NCBI GenBank assembly: GCA_944474755.1
Contig: OX104112.1
Span: 3,134,001-3,198,000 of the forward strand
Source: Limnoperna fortunei
Lineage: Eukaryota > Mollusca > Bivalvia > Mytilida > Modiolidae
DNA: 64,000 nt
Direction of reading: 5' to 3'
Under the pieces are notes generated by a model. That model saw nothing but the letters and a program-made list of their open reading frames with translations, made no database searches and was not told the origin of the DNA. Positions within the stretch are counted from its first letter, which is position 1. Each line of letters starts with the position of its first letter. The position numbers and the translations under genes are program-made. Of the stretch, positions 13,027 to 26,472 are shown piece by piece.

Positions 13027-13287
13027 TACTGCGCAGGTGGTCGGTATTTCGGGTAGCCCGAACCCGAACCCGAGACAAAATCCCTGAGACAGAAATCGAC
13101 TTTAATTAATTACTTAGTTATTTGACCATATTTTCACAAAATGTTTGAAGTTAAAATGTAATAAAACATATATTTATGAAAATAATGCAATTTTTTGTAC
13201 CGTAGGTCGGTATTTCGGGTATGCCGAGATGTGAAGGGAGGTAACTCATGTCCGGTAAAACATGGTTTGCTAAACGAGTTATAATAA

Positions 13288-13347
<60 letters not shown>

Positions 13348-14286
13348 TTATTACCGTAAAATTCTTTCTATTGTTATATTTTGTTTTGAGTTTTACATTT
13401 CATATGTTGGTAGAGCTAGTGTTTTTTATTTAAACATTGCGACTTCCAATCAAAAAATCTTTTTGTCTTGCGTAAATCTAACAAAAAACCGCAACGTTTA
13501 GGTTTCATAACTATTGCAAAAATTAAATCTTAACAATAAAAACAAATACATCATTAACAGATCTGTGTAATTAGTAAATTAATGTTAATATTTTAACACT
13601 TGTTGATGCTTGACGGGCAAAGAAACGGGTAACTGTTGTTGAAGAAAAATTCAAGCAGGCTGACACAGTGCAAATGGAATCAAATCTCCACATGTCTCGC
13701 AACTTGCCATATCATCGTACAAATTCGGTAGTCGACAATTAGCTTTGCAGTCTAGCTCTATGGGTATTGTTGATATCTGCTAACTTTCTTTTTGGAAATG
13801 GTGTTTGCAAACTTATTATATACGAAGAGTTCGAAAATATACACACATACTGTGAGTGTCGAGTACTACCCCACTCCGTCCATTATATCCAAAGAAGCAA
13901 TACTTGGTAGCGAAAGGCTATTTCAAATACACCGCAATCCACTCCATGGTCTTTTTGTTGTACTTTCGGTTGTTTATATTAATAATATTTTTCCCCTGTC
14001 CATTAACACGTAAAACATGAATTTTAATAGAGTTAGTGATATCATTCGGATTTCCCTTTGCGCTGTGCAGAATGGTCATCAGACAACATTGCCTTATCTT
14101 GAAATCCATAAAATATCTTTAAGTTTTTGTTTGAGATTTTGTTGCGTATAATTTATTGTATTTTTGCGCAAAGTTTGTTGTCATTTAGGATGTCGTTTTT
14201 TTTTTCTTTTAATGTTAAAACAGGTTGCCGTGTTGTATCCTAATGCGCGGAGCATTTGCGACTTTTTGAGTTTTTGATGGTTTTCA

Positions 14287-14445
14287 ATGGATCGAAATTC
14301 TTTTGATTTGTGGCTAAAGTTTATCGGGGCTGAAGTTCAGACGGAACATGTATTGATAGACTGGTTTCAGGAACACCAGATCTTACAGGGCTATCTGAAA
14401 AAGATACGAGAAGGCAATGCAAAATCTTTCTTCTGGAATTACTGA
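14287..14445 (+). CDS. Small ORF inside the long-TIR element (52 codons, doubtful)
   Basis: A 52-codon frame runs from an ATG in TTCAATGG to TGA. The product starts MDRNSFDLWLKFIG, and ends FFWNY; it is mixed in composition rather than low complexity, unlike neighbouring frames. I recognise no family. It could be a fragment of captured host sequence or chance. No splice context was found. Confidence 0.2.
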   Translation: MDRNSFDLWLKFIGAEVQTEHVLIDWFQEHQILQGYLKKIREGNAKSFFWNY

Positions 14446-14995
14446 GAGTTCGATTTTTGGTGTGTCAAATTTAATTTGTTTTCTTGGAGACCCGGTGCTT
14501 CTGGTATTTCGCTTTTTTATAATTGAAGTTGGAATTATTTCATCCGCATTTATACAGGTTGGGTTCGAAAATGTAAATTAATTCTTGACAGTCTGGAGTT
14601 GGAACACATTGTCTAGGTTGCGTTCTGCTCTCTCTCGTTTGCCTGTTTTCTGTCAATTTTCCGAAGTAGCGACAAGTTCAAAATGCGTTTTACGTCAGAA
14701 TCGTGAGCCTGGTGCTCATCTCAGCAGCAATTATGTGGTAATATGTACCTATGGACGGATATTGTCATTTTTCTTGAGGTACAGTTGGATAGCATATTTC
14801 TCGGCAGTCGAACCTTACACGAGAAATTACTTTGCTACCGGAACATGAATAACTCTTTTTTCTTCTCAATTGTCGCAATAGCAAGTGTATGCACGTTGTG
14901 ACGAACTCTGGTCTTAAACAATGTGTACCTCATTTACAAGTGGAGGAAAAGATACAGCGGCATTAGGAACCGGAGTTTCTTCTATCATCTGTCCT

Positions 14996-15218
<223 letters not shown>

Positions 15219-15728
15219 TACTGTTCAATTAGTTAAGTTACCGGCCCTGAATTACCTCCCTTCACATCTCGGCATACCCGAAATACCGACCTACGGGACA
15301 AAAAATAGAAATATTTTCATAAATATACGTTTTGTTACACTTTCACTGAAACACAATAATTCAATATCCTAATCTTGTTATATCTTTCAAATATTGTGTG
15401 AAAATTCTGTCTAATAATCAGGAAAAACATTAAAGTCGATTTCTGTCTCGGGGATTTTGTCTCGGGTTCGGGTTCGGGCTACCCGAAATACCGACCACCT
15501 ACTGCGCATGGTCTCCAAACAACAAACAAGGTAAAAACGAACATGAAAACATGTTTTATTCGTGTATATAATATGTCTGTTGAATGTTAACTGTTCGATT
15601 CTGACAAAGTCTCAGTATTTCTAGTACGATGCCACAGCTAGATTTTAATGTCATAGAGTTCAGCTTCTGATATCGGTCAAATGAGGTTCCGCGAAAGCTA
15701 CGCAATGTCGGACAACACAGAAAGTTTT

Positions 15729-16410
15729 CTATTTACAGGATAAAACGGATGTTACTGTCAAAATTTTAGTAGAGCATGCCTTCATCGCAGCTCTGAATCC
15801 ATCAACTGTGTCAGCTGATGTTGGCAGTTTGTTCCATTCTCTAATGGTCCTTTGGAAAAAATGATGGTCCGAATGCATCTGTTGTGGTCCTTTCTTGGAA
15901 GAAGCGGTTTTTTCCTCTGGTTCGGCTATCGTTTGGCGTCAGATATTGGTGCCTATCAATGTCTATTAGATCGTGTTGGATTTTGAACAGCATACACAGC
16001 CTATTTTGTTTCCTGCGGTCTTCAAGGCTTTCCCATCTTAAAGATGTTACCATTTTTTTTGTTACACAGCCAGGTGTGCGGTCTGTGTAGTTGTTGTTTA
16101 CAAATCTAGCTGCTCTTTTCTGTACTTGTTCGATTGCTTTTATTTTAGCCTGTTTCGTAGGGTCCCATACTGCAAGCATACTCAACCGAAGGTCTTACTA
16201 TTGCCGAATATGCTGCTGCTTTGACCGGTTTAGTGCAATCTTTTAGGTTACGTCGTATGAAGCCTAGTGTTTTGTTTCCTTTTCCCACTATATTGTCGAT
16301 GGGTCTGTCCCAGGTTAGATTATTCCTGATAGTAACTCCCAGGTATTTACTAGCTTCAACGGTGTCCAGTGTGTCCATGTAATTTGTAATTAGTTGGTAT
16401 TCATTGGTTG
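15729..16410 (-). pseudogene. LINE reverse-transcriptase C-terminal remnant
   Basis: Three minus-strand frames join into the C-terminal end of a non-LTR retrotransposon polyprotein. The first (to about 16170) contains KYLGVTIRNNLTW, LGFIRRNL and IVRPSVEYA. The second contains VWDPTKQAKI, VQKRAARFV, SLRWESLEDRRKQNRL. The third continues REWNKLP and a terminal stop at 15729-15731. These follow the typical order after the catalytic palm in CR1/Jockey-like LINEs. At least two frameshifts (near 16170 and 15850) and an in-frame stop upstream (about 16412) make it dead. The 5' part, endonuclease and catalytic centre are absent, as expected for a 5'-truncated insertion. Confidence 0.88.
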
Positions 16411-18151
16411 TTCAACTTCTTGATGGCTTTATTACAGTGTTGCCGTAACTTGGATCTTAGTAATTAACTTATAAACGAGGTTTTATTTCTGATTAAGATT
16501 CGTTGTGCCCTTTCAGGTTTCGATTGTACACCATATGACACTTGCTACATTTCGACTGGGACTAGTATAACTAACGGGATTGGACACTCGCCAAGTCTTC
16601 AGCTATGGAAGTACGATTTCTTTGTCACGACTCGACCTGAACGAGATAAGCGAGAACACAGAAGTGACATAGACGAATGTGATACGATACCAACATTTTA
16701 GTTAAATTTTTTGCCAATTTTTTGTGACAGTAAATATGTTGTAATTTTTTAGAATTTTGTATGTCTTATTTACCTATTTGTATTACCATGACCATGTTTT
16801 ATCAATTAAAAAATGTTAAAATCAGCGAAAATCGTGATCCACTTTTGCCGGTCGCCATTTTGATATGTCATTTTGTCAAATTTTATATTTTATGACCATA
16901 TAATATCAATATGCAATATTACACATTTAAAAGTATAGACCAACCAATTAGGTTTTTTGTGTTGTGTTGCAGCATATAGTTTTTTTGTTGTGATTCCCCG
17001 TATATTTTCGGATTAGATAGCATGAAATATTTGCAGGTTTTTAAGACTGGTAAATACTAAAAGCAGATTTTTAAACGGTCCCCTTGAATACAACCAATAT
17101 ACTATACTTGTGTATTATGAAAGCAGTATTCATTTTTCTTTCATATTCTGAAAGAATAATGTTTTAAGATTGTAAATAGATAGGTCATAATTTAGGACAT
17201 GAAAAATCACTTTATGTTTTACAAAAACGATTACAGTCCATGATTGTCCATTATTAAAAAACATCTCTATACGTTTTGTGTTATGCTTGTGATTGGTAAT
17301 TAGCATAATAGAAAAACTTGTATACACAAACAAACATTGGGGGATTAATATCAGCAGTTACAAATTACCTTTTTTATACACCTATTAGTTAATTTAATTT
17401 CTCTTGATCTTGGGAACTCTGATTAAAAGGGGCTATTTTAGCAAATTTTTTTAAGTTAGTAACTACCTTAATTAAGTTGTAATTAATTAATTAATACATG
17501 TACTACAAACACAATTTTCAAATTGTAATTAATATTACAACCTATCTCTTAATGTTGTGCCCACCTGTTGCACTCGTTATGTAATCACAAGTGTAACATA
17601 TGTGTAATGAACAAATGGTTTAATAAACAACGATGTCATAATGTGTAAATCCCTACTAGTAGGTAGCTAATTGTATAAGTTGATTTATAGGTTCCTGTAA
17701 ACATCAAAGAAAAAAATACAAAATATTTTCGATTTTAACTCACTGGGACCAGTTCATATAATTTTATATTTCATAAAATCTGTAGGTTTTTTTTCTTTGT
17801 TTTTTTCATTTTTTAATTATCTTTCATTAAATATGCAAATTTATTAAGATATAAACATAGTGCCGGTAACAAGAGTCTTAACCAGACAGCTTATTTCCGA
17901 GAGGCATCTTTCAAAAGCCGAAAACACGATCATACCTGTGTCAACACTTGTTCGGTAATTAAGTATTGGTCATTATAGTCGTTATAGTCGTTACGAGGTT
18001 ACACATTTGGGTTTATAGTCGCTATAGTCGTTACGAGGTTGATGTTATGTACTTGCAACTGACTATTAACATGATTAATACGATAACAGTTTTAAACAAT
18101 GTAAAATTTGTAATAAATGTTCGTGTTTCTCACAGTTGGTAATACTAGTAT
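16411..18151. other. AT-rich intergenic sequence
   Basis: No gene seen. A short direct repeat built on TATAGTCGTTACGAGGTT occurs at about 17983 and 18022. Confidence 0.5.
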
Positions 18152-18623
18152 CAGTGTTCGAAATTAACGGACGCTAAGACGCAAAATGCGTGTGAAATAT
18201 GTTAATTGCGTCTGGGAAATTAGGAAAAGGGCAAAATTTTGCGTCTACGATCAGTTTTGTTAGTTATTTTTTTTTCACGAAACAAGTGCCTGTGTTTACG
18301 GCCGAGAAATGTTTATTTACTTAGTTAAACTGTGTCCGTCTGTTGTCTGGATGTGTTCCGGTAACCAGTTCTATTTCTTTTCGCAACTCTCGGACTTTTT
18401 CATCCACCTAGCGCTGTTGGTTGTGCTCCGCCATCACGGAGATGTGTTAGATTAGTTTTTAGAATCTCGGCCATGCCGGTTGTTAAAATATAAAGATTTT
18501 AGACTAATTTACTTCCGAATATTTTTGCTTCTAAAAATTCTCAACCTTACAAATTTTGCTTGTGAAAAAAATGACCACAAGCAAAGATTTGCTTGTGGGT
18601 AAAAAAGTTAAATTCTATGCCTG
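18152..18623. mobile_element. Short transposon candidate with CAGTGTTC end
   Basis: The left end CAGTGTTCGAAATTAAC and the reverse complement of the right end, CAGGCATAGAATTTAAC, form an imperfect TIR. Both sides are flanked by TAGTAT (6 bp). The interior holds a 24-bp palindrome, CCACAAGCAAA with its complement, near 18584-18608. The first eight bases match the ends of the elements at 19618 and 40503, so it may be a short relative. Confidence 0.45.
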
Positions 18624-18654
18624 TAGTATAGTATTGTTAAATGGTTTTCCAACT

Positions 18655-19064
18655 ACAGTTGTATTGAGTCGAGTGCTGCTGTATTGACCCTGGGCATAAC
18701 CTTATTCAGTTGTATTGAGTCGAGTACTGCTGTATTGACCCTGGGCATTACCTCAGTCAGTTGTATTGAGTCGAGTACTGCTGTATTGGCCCTGGGCGTT
18801 ACCTCAGTCAGTTGTATTGAGTCGAGTACAGCTGTATTGACCCTGGGCATTACCTCAGTCAGTTGTATTGAGTCGAGTATTGCTGTATTGACCCTGGGCG
18901 TTACCTCAGTCAGTTGTATTGAGTCGAGTACTGCTGTATTGACCCTGGGCGTTACCTCAGTCAGTTGTATTGAGTCGAGTACTGCTGTATTGACCCTGGG
19001 CGTTGCCTCAGTCAGTTGTTTTGAGTCGAGTACTGCTGTTTTGACTCTCGGCGTTACCTCAGTC
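18655..19064. repeat. Minisatellite, 51-bp unit
   Basis: Eight copies of a unit containing TTGTATTGAGTCGAGTACTG and TTGACCCTGGGCGTTACC. The length is a multiple of three, so both strands stay open over the array. The coding frames are artefacts. Confidence 0.95.
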
Positions 19065-19145
19065 AATGCACCCGTATAGGGTGCCGTTTCATAAAGCGAT
19101 CGTTAGCTTAATGTGCACATTATCCTATTTAAATTGCATGGGATA

Positions 19146-19293
19146 ACGGAGTTTCCCCAACCTCCAGTAGGAAAACTGGCTCCCTTTCAATTAAGTCGAG
19201 TGCACCCTGCCCGCAGTGAGATTCGAACCCGCAACCTCAGTGTTGACAGACCACGTGATCAATAGTTGATGAAGTAAAATCACCACTCGGCTC
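19146..19293 (-). mobile_element. SINE fragment (tRNA-like head and body)
   Basis: Minus-strand relative of the SINE at 2778, keeping the B-box region (GATTCGAACCCGC) and the AGACCACGTGATCAATAG segment but lacking the 3' end. Confidence 0.8.
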
Positions 19294-19617
19294 CTTCAAT
19301 CAATTAGAGAAAGATGGACAAAATGGCAATTTTGAATTCCACTTAAAATATTGGGTATGGGTTGGGGCGTAAGATTTACTTTTTTTTCGTGCAAGGAGCG
19401 TGACACTCTCTAAACATGTCACTATGGTTCGTGGCAATTTTAATATGACCTGAACCACGCACCCACAACCCCCCCCCCAAAAAAAAAAAAAACAAAACAA
19501 AAAAAACCCCCAAAAAATGAGAGGACATCCCATGTCCGCCAGCGCTGGACAGCTCTGTTAAATCTAGTAACTAATTTAAGTACTTCCAAATTTAAATGAA
19601 ACCATTTATACTTATAT

Positions 19618-20752
19618 CAGTGTTCAACCTAGAATTTGGCCTAAGGGGGTCATGATGGCCCTAATAACTTACCATAGGGGGCCAGAATTTATAGCTAGGG
19701 GTCAATAAAACCTATATAGAGACATGACAACTGGACAAATAGTGAAGGCTTATGATTTAGTTTGCTAAAACAAAATCCCTTCACTACCGGTTGCTGTAAT
19801 TTTAGTCCACTTTAACGGTTGTTAATGTGCCTCGCTAAAGTGGACGTTCTAAAATTACAGCAACCGGTAGTGGAGGGATTTCTTTTATTAGTTTTTTATG
19901 CAGATGGAACGTGTCATGTGTTGCTTATCTTTATCAAAATGAAACCAATCTTTATAGCGAGCATCGCAGATGCGAGCTATACGGTTACATGCGTGTGTAT
20001 AAAAAAAGTCACGTGATCCATATGAACAAATCCATTTCAGATGGTAGCTGAGCTATCCGAAGAAAATATTGTAGACAAACGAAAAAATATATAATATAAA
20101 AGTAGACAAAAATAATTTTGACATCGATAAAATTAAAGTGTTTATTTTTTAAATTACTACTAAAATACCAGACAATTTTTTTTCAATCTGAAACGCTGTA
20201 TTTGAAATTGAGTTTTGTGACGTCACCAACACATTATACAATGTGCGATGCTCGCATTTAGGCTGCGCATATATTCATATTATTTAATATCAGATAACTA
20301 ACGAAATTTTCGAGTGACACTGATAGTATTCGATGTTGTCTGAGTGCTTGATGCAGTCTGCGGGCGGCGGTGCCAATTGTTCTGTTTCAGCTTCATTTTG
20401 ATTTTCATCCGTTTTGCACGTTTATGTCCAATGAGAGTAAAATATGAAGAAATACGCTTCATCTTGAAGCATGAACAACACGTTATAAAAAAAATCGATA
20501 ATATATTGTCTACGTGATTTAGACGCTTGCTAAATTGTAATTGTACATGATAAAAAGCGTACTTAGGACCGAAAATACAGTTAAATTTCCTGTATATTTT
20601 AAAGGGACTTTGTCAAAGCTGTTGACTATCGGGAATTTCTCAAAGCAGTGTAAATTACGTTGCGCCCGTAATGACCCAGGATGTTTTTTAAGCGCGTCAA
20701 TTCAACAAAAAATGCGGGAATGGCGCAATGGCGCGCTCTAGATTGAACACTG
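19618..20752 (-). mobile_element. CAGTGTTC-family DNA transposon, copy 1 (1135 bp)
   Basis: Ends CAGTGTTCAACCTAG and CTAGATTGAACACTG are inverted repeats, flanked by CTTATAT on both sides (19611-19617 and 20753-20759). Near the left end is a hairpin at 19773-19882. On the minus strand a remnant begins at an ATG ending at 20462 and reads MKRISSYFTLIGHKRAK before shifting frame, like the N-terminus of a transposase-type protein. It is collinear with the copy at 40503-42771 except for an insertion there. The 6-7-bp target duplication does not fit classical hAT (8 bp); the superfamily is left open. Confidence 0.88.
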
Positions 20753-20759
20753 CTTATAT

Positions 20760-21251
20760 ATCATTAACTGTGGAATGACTTTTAACTGACATCGTAAAAT
20801 AAACAAACTGCGATGGCTAAAATGCGAAAGCAGAATTGATTTTCGTAATATGCTTACATGTTCGCATATTTAACTCATAAGCTTCGATATACAAACGCGG
20901 TAAGTAGTTTTATCTTTATTTGAGATTTAATTCTGTGTAAATTCATGTGACACAATGAGATAGTGAATAAAATATATAAATAGATGTTTTCGCTTTTGTC
21001 GTAAATCTTATTCAGTATTATACACCGGAATTCTTAGGAATTGTGGCACAGTAGTTTATTATTTATTTGAGATTTAATTCTGTGTAAATTCATGTGACAC
21101 AAGGAGATAGTGAATAAAATATATAAATAGATGTTTTCGCTTTTGTTGTAAATCTTATTCAGTATTATACAGCAGAATTCTTAGGAACTGTGGCAAAGAA
21201 AAAAACTGATCAAACCACGACAAATGATCTTTTTAAGCGTTTACAATAAAA
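20760..21251. repeat. AT-rich sequence with a two-copy tandem duplication (about 147 bp)
   Basis: A block starting TTTATTTGAGATTTAATTCT at 20915 is repeated from 21062 with few changes, including TAAATAGATGTTTTCGC. No gene seen. Confidence 0.85.
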
Positions 21252-21440
21252 CAACCTCGACCTCGAAGGTTAAGGTAGCAGTAACCTATTATTGATCACC
21301 AAGTTGTCTGTTCGATCCTTACAGCGAGATGGTGTGCTTGACTCACCCCTATAAGTTTGCAAAGAGCACCAGTTTTCCTGTCGAAGGTTTGCTGTTACGT
21401 TGGGTACTCCAGCTCTTCCCTTAAACACTCAACGTCATAT
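21252..21440 (+). mobile_element. Degraded SINE
   Basis: Diverged plus-strand relative of the SINE at 2778: GGTTAAGGTAG, TATTGATCACC, CTGTTCGATCC (B-box like), then GGGTACTCCAGCTCTTCCC. Confidence 0.65.
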
Positions 21441-21600
21441 TATATTAACTAATATAATTTTTTGAAAATAGTGTTGAACAAACTTCAAACATACATACAA
21501 AGCTAACTCAAAAAGGCGAAGGGAAAAATGTTACGATTTCACCTTCACATTTTTCGTGTTTTACTCGCTTTTTCCGCTTTCAAACTTTTCGGGGGGGGGT

Positions 21601-22966
21601 AATTTCCTTTGGGTTAGGTGAGCTATTGCCATCACTTGGCGTCTTTCGTCGTCGTCGTCAACTTTTCTTCCAAAATCTTCTCCTCAAAAACCACTGAAGG
21701 GATTGCTTTGAAACTTTGCACACATCATCAGTAAAATGTCCTCTACCAAGTTTGCACAAATCATGGCCTCAGACCAACCAACATGGCCGCCAGTTTTTGC
21801 TTATAGTTCAAAAAGCATAACAGATACAGGAAAACCTAAGAAACCTTCCTTCTTCAGCATCTAAAGCTCTACAAAACACTTCATTGGGTCAAAGTTGTAA
21901 GATGACTCCTAGTAGGAGTTATTGCCCTTTAATTGTCAAAATTGATGATTTTTGCCATTTTTGCCTCAAAATCTTGAAAATTATTAGAACTAGAGAAAAA
22001 GTTAGCATTGCTTAATTGTTCTGCTCAATGACGGCTACAAAAATGACTTAGGGTCAAGATTGTCTGATTAACCGTTTAAGAGTTATTACCCTTGAACTGT
22101 TTTTTTTAATCAGTTTTAATTGATTTTTTAAAATCTTCTCCTCTGAAACAACTGAAAGTACTGCTTTGAAACTTTGTACACATCATCTGTCAAATGTCCT
22201 CAACCAAGTTTGCACCAACCATGGCTGCAGATTAACCAACATGGCCACCATGGCTAAAAATAGGACGGAAAAAGGGGGGGGGTAAAATACAGTTTTTGGC
22301 TTATATTTAATAAAGTGTAACAGATACAGGAAAACCGAAATGACATGCCTTCATCTGCATCAAAAGCTCTACGAAACACTCCATAGGGTTGAAGTTTTAT
22401 GATGACTCCTTATAGGAGTTATTGCCCTTTAATTGTTGAAATTGATTATTTTTTGACATTTTTGCCTCAAAATCTTGAAAATTATTAGAACTAGAGAAAA
22501 CGTTAGCATTGCTTAATTGTTCTGCTCTATGAGGGCTACAAAAATGACTTTAGGGTCAAGATTGTCTGATTAACCGTTTAGAAATTATTCTCCTTGAACA
22601 TTTTTTTAATCAATTTTACTTGATTTTAAAAAATCTTTTCCTCTTTAGCCAATGAAAGGACTGCTTTGAAACATTGCACACATCATCTTTAGGACCTCCT
22701 CTACCAAAATTGTGCAAATCATGACACCTGACTACCTACATAGCTACGTTAGCTTAAAAAAGAAAAAATGAAAAAAAGGGGGGGGAAAGTATAACAGGAA
22801 CAGCAAATTTGAAGTGAACCTCCCTTCTCCCTCTAAGCATCAAAAGGTCCTCCTTATAGGAGTTATTGCCCTTAAAAGGTCAAAATTAATGATTTTTGCT
22901 GGATAAAAGAGGGTTGTTTGGTTTCAGGTTTAGGTGAGCGATACAGGCTTCTGGGAGCCTCTAGTT
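21601..22966 (+). mobile_element. Helitron/Helentron-like element with internal repeats, family A copy 1
   Basis: The 5' end is GGTTAGGTGAGCTATTGCC with a short GTCGTCGTCGTC run. The centre repeats CTCCTC...GAAACTTTG and GGAGTTATTGCCCTT blocks with a period of about 470 bp. The 3' end is GGTGAGCGATACAGGCTTCT followed by the hairpin GGCTTCTGGGAGCC and CTAG. The same ends and order occur at 32528-34265 and, inverted, at 41080-42519. No protein is encoded. Confidence 0.75.
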
Positions 22967-23944
22967 TTAGGTTATCTGCGAATCGCAATAATCATGATAA
23001 TAAATGCATGCAATAATATACAAATTTTAATCTTAACAACTCGTTAGGGATCCTCGCAATGCGTCTAGATGCGTATTGAACTGGACGCGCCTTTTCCACA
23101 TCTCACGCGTCCCAATAGGATGTCAATATCCTAATACAATTGATTTCAATAATTGTTTATGAAAAAAGAATTCGATAGTATCATACATGTGTATCTAACC
23201 AGAATTTTAAAAAAGGCAATAATTTAGGGTGACTTCTCTGGAATAACAGCAAAGATAAGATGAAAGCTTATTAATTTTTATCTGTTTAGTTTCTTTAAGA
23301 AAACTAGACAAGGTCTGTAATGTAGAGAGAAGAGGTATTGAACAGCTGAAAATAAATACAACTGTTGAAACTTTAATAGATATCTGAATGCAAAAAGGAT
23401 AATATATTTTTGTCAAGAATATGATCATCAGTAAACCAAGGTCGTTCTTAAGCCGATTTCTGAAAGGCGATTGCAAAAGTTTGCACTTCGTAGTGTTTGA
23501 TAACATGGTTGTGCTACTTCCATCCTACTTCAAAAACAATCGTTCTCGTCATGCTCATTTTGGAATAAACTTATCAATTTTATCATCGCCGGTTGACTGT
23601 TTATTTGTTTAAAGTGTTGCCTTAATCAAATAAAATGTAATCAAAGGTAGGAAGCGTATCAAAACTGTCAGAGTTGAAGATAAAGTCTGAGGACTCCAGT
23701 AAGTAACGAACTGGTTACCGTTAAAAATAGTCGTTTTCCTTATACGGCAGGGATACCAGCTTATACATTTTCCAAAAAAGTATGCCTACTGTAAATAACA
23801 TACGCTGCCAGATCAGACGAGCATTAAAACGTTTTTGGTACATAATTTGCTGCATCATGACGACCCTCGGGGTGATATTTTTGGGGGTCAAACATGTTTT
23901 TTATGCATAAAATACACACAAATTTGCGTTAACGGAAATGCTGG
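22967..23944. other. Intergenic sequence, no gene seen
   Basis: Frames of up to 99 codons occur on either strand (for example 23207-23506 minus), but they are AT-rich and without recognisable domains. Confidence 0.5.
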
Positions 23945-25235
23945 GAGTTATTATAATTACCTCCCAACTACTTTAGTCTTTTCCAGCATTAGTCCATACA
24001 TAAATATAGGAGTTCCCTCCAATCTACTTTAGTCTATTCCAGCCATAGGAGTTACCTCCCATCCACTATAGTCTATTCCAGCCATAGTCATACATACATG
24101 TAGGAGTTACCTCCCATCCACTATAGTCTATTCCAGTCATAGTCCATACATACATGTAGGAGTTACCTCCCATCTACAATAGTCTATTCCAGCCATAGTC
24201 CATACATACATGTAGGAGTTACCTCGAGCTCCCATCTACTATAGTCCATTCCAGCCATAGTCCATACATACATGTACTAGTAGGAGTTACCTACCATCCA
24301 CTATAGTCTATTCCAGCTATAGTCCATACATACATGTACTAGTAGGAGTTACCTCCCATCTACTATAGTCCATTCCAGCCATAGTCCATACATACATGTA
24401 CTAGTAGAAGTTACCTCCCATCCACTATAGTCTATTCTAGTCATAGTCCATACATACATGTACTAGTAGGATTTACCTCCCATCCACTATAGTTTATTCC
24501 AGCCATAGTCCATACATACATGTAGAATTACCTCCCATCTACTATAGTCTATTCCAGCCATAGTCCATGCATACATGTAGGAGTTACCTCCCATCTACTT
24601 TAGTATATTCCAGCCATAGTCCATACATACATGTAGGAGTTACCTCCCATCTACTATAGTCTATTCCAGCCATAGTCCATACATACATGTATGAGTTACC
24701 TCCCATCTACTAGTCTATTCCAGTCTTAGTCCATACATACATGTAGGAGTTACCTCCCATCTACTGATACATACATGTAGGAGTTACCTCCCATCTTCTT
24801 CAGTCTATACCAGTCGTAGTCCATACATTCACGTAGGAGTTACCTCCATTCCACTGTAGTTTATTCCAGCCATAGTCCATACATACATGTAGAAGTTACC
24901 TCCCATCTATTTTAGTCTATTCCAGCCGTAGTCCATACATACATGTAGGAGTTACCTCCCATCTACTTTAGTCTATTCCAGTCGTAGTCCATACATATGT
25001 GTAGGGGTTACCTACCATCCACTATAGTCTATTCCAGCCATAGTCCATACATACATGTAGGAGTTACCTCCCATCTACTATAGTCTATTCCAGCCATAGT
25101 CCATACATACATGTAGGAGTTACCTCCCATCTACTATAGTCTATTCCAGCCATAGTCCATACATACACGTAGGAGTTACCTCCCATCCACTATAGTTTAT
25201 TCCAGCTATAGTCCATTACATACATGTTGGAGTTA
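23945..25235. repeat. Minisatellite, 56-bp unit
   Basis: About 22 copies of a unit with TACCTCCCATCTACTATAG, TCTATTCCAGCCATAGTCC and ATACATACATGTAGGAG. Units vary in length through extra ACTAGT segments (near 24275-24470) and deletions. Confidence 0.95.
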
Positions 25236-25296
25236 CATCCCATCCAACCCACTCCCTATTACATATACTCTTGTACTGTACATAACACAGGTAACC

Positions 25297-25570
25297 ATGA
25301 ACAGAAACCACCTAATATCACAGGGACCCATGGATGGGACCTCTTCTCACAGGTACCTGTGGAAGACTTCAAATAACAGGGACCCATGGATGGGACCTCT
25401 CCTCACAGGTACCTGTGGACGACTCCAAATCACAGGGACCCATGGACTGGACTTCCTGTCACAAGTAATCATGGATAGGTCCCCTCTTTACATGTTCCCA
25501 TGGGCAGGACTCCCTATAACACGTACCTGTGGACATGACCCCCTACCTATCACAGGTACATGTACCCATG
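25297..25570. repeat. Degenerate tandem repeat, about 60-bp period
   Basis: Four to five diverged units combine ACAGGGACCCATGGATGG and ACAGGTACCTGTGGA. The 103-codon frame over it is repeat-driven. Confidence 0.8.
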
Positions 25571-26436
25571 AACATGACCACCCCCCTTTTTGTTTAATAT
25601 TATTTTAATTTAATTGATCTTGCTGTTCAGAGAATCCTCTGCTGTCCATTTTTGTGTGCGTGGGACGTCGCACAGCTAAACAGCTGATTTTGCGACACTG
25701 GTTGAGTAAACATATTTCATCTTGTTCAGATGTAATAAATCAGTTAAAGATTTATAATTCAGTTCTTAAGATGTTTTGCTTTATGCATATACATGTAATC
25801 ATCAATTTTAATCAGTTTGATTGAAGGTATGATTGAATTTATAACATGTATAACAGTAGTAGAATGACATCATTGTCAAACATATTCAAGTTAAAAGCTC
25901 TCATTACAGGCCACAATATGTATGATGTTTATTGATGTTTACTGTTACCATGACAACTGACAAGTTTTTGTTTTTGTTTTTTTTATGAAGACTTTTCTAA
26001 CACTAACAGGTTATTGAAATTAAATATCAGGATACATGTATTAAATGGCTCTAAATATTGCTAAAATATTGCTTGCTGGACGTTAAACAATAATCAATCA
26101 ATCGATACATGTATTGTTAATTATCCATTAAATTTGTAGTCAATCTAGAATATAAATTTCTGTAAGAGACAGTTTCCTTAATGTCATTATATTTTAGGTA
26201 TAAAATGACATTGAAAGATATTTGTTAAAATGTACATTTCATCTTACAAAAATAGGTTGTTATGTACTTTGGTCATGTGACCAGGGTCACCAGCACTAAT
26301 GATGTCCTTGAGGTGGTGTGATGAAGCTATTTAAATCTTTTCCAGTTGATACCAGACTTTTGTCGTCTGCTTAAACAATTCGTTTTCTCAGCAGCAATAA
26401 AGATGAATAACAAAGAAAATATTGTTTGCATTTTAG
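25571..26436. other. Region upstream of the Roco gene
   Basis: No gene is seen. A SINE/LINE-type 3' tail (CTAAAATATTGCTTGCTGG, CGTTAAACAA) lies at about 26052-26103. The promoter and transcription start should be near here or farther left, but no TATA-like element stands out. The TTTGCATTTTAG just before 26437 could be a splice acceptor, implying an upstream non-coding exon. Confidence 0.5.
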
Positions 26437-26472
26437 ATTCAGAAGAAGATGGACCAAGAACAATTGAATCGT
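26437..26472 (+). CDS. Roco exon 1: start codon and residues 1-8
   Basis: ATG at 26449 gives MDQEQLNR, then GTAAGT at 26473 in phase 0, which joins in frame to the ankyrin exon. An earlier ATG at 26403 is in another frame; it would leave one extra base and read into TAG in exon 2, so I rejected it. TTTTAG at 26431-26436 may be the acceptor of this exon, making 26437-26448 5' UTR. A single transcript could also start directly upstream. Confidence 0.75.

Noticed and set aside
18653..19079. Overlapping open frames of about 130 codons on both strands
   Set aside because: They are caused by the 51-bp (17-codon) repeat unit; both strands are equally open.
26403..26472. Earlier ATG (MNNKENIVC...) as the Roco start
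   Set aside because: This frame reaches the donor with one extra base and would read TAG early in exon 2. The ATG at 26449 joins in frame.
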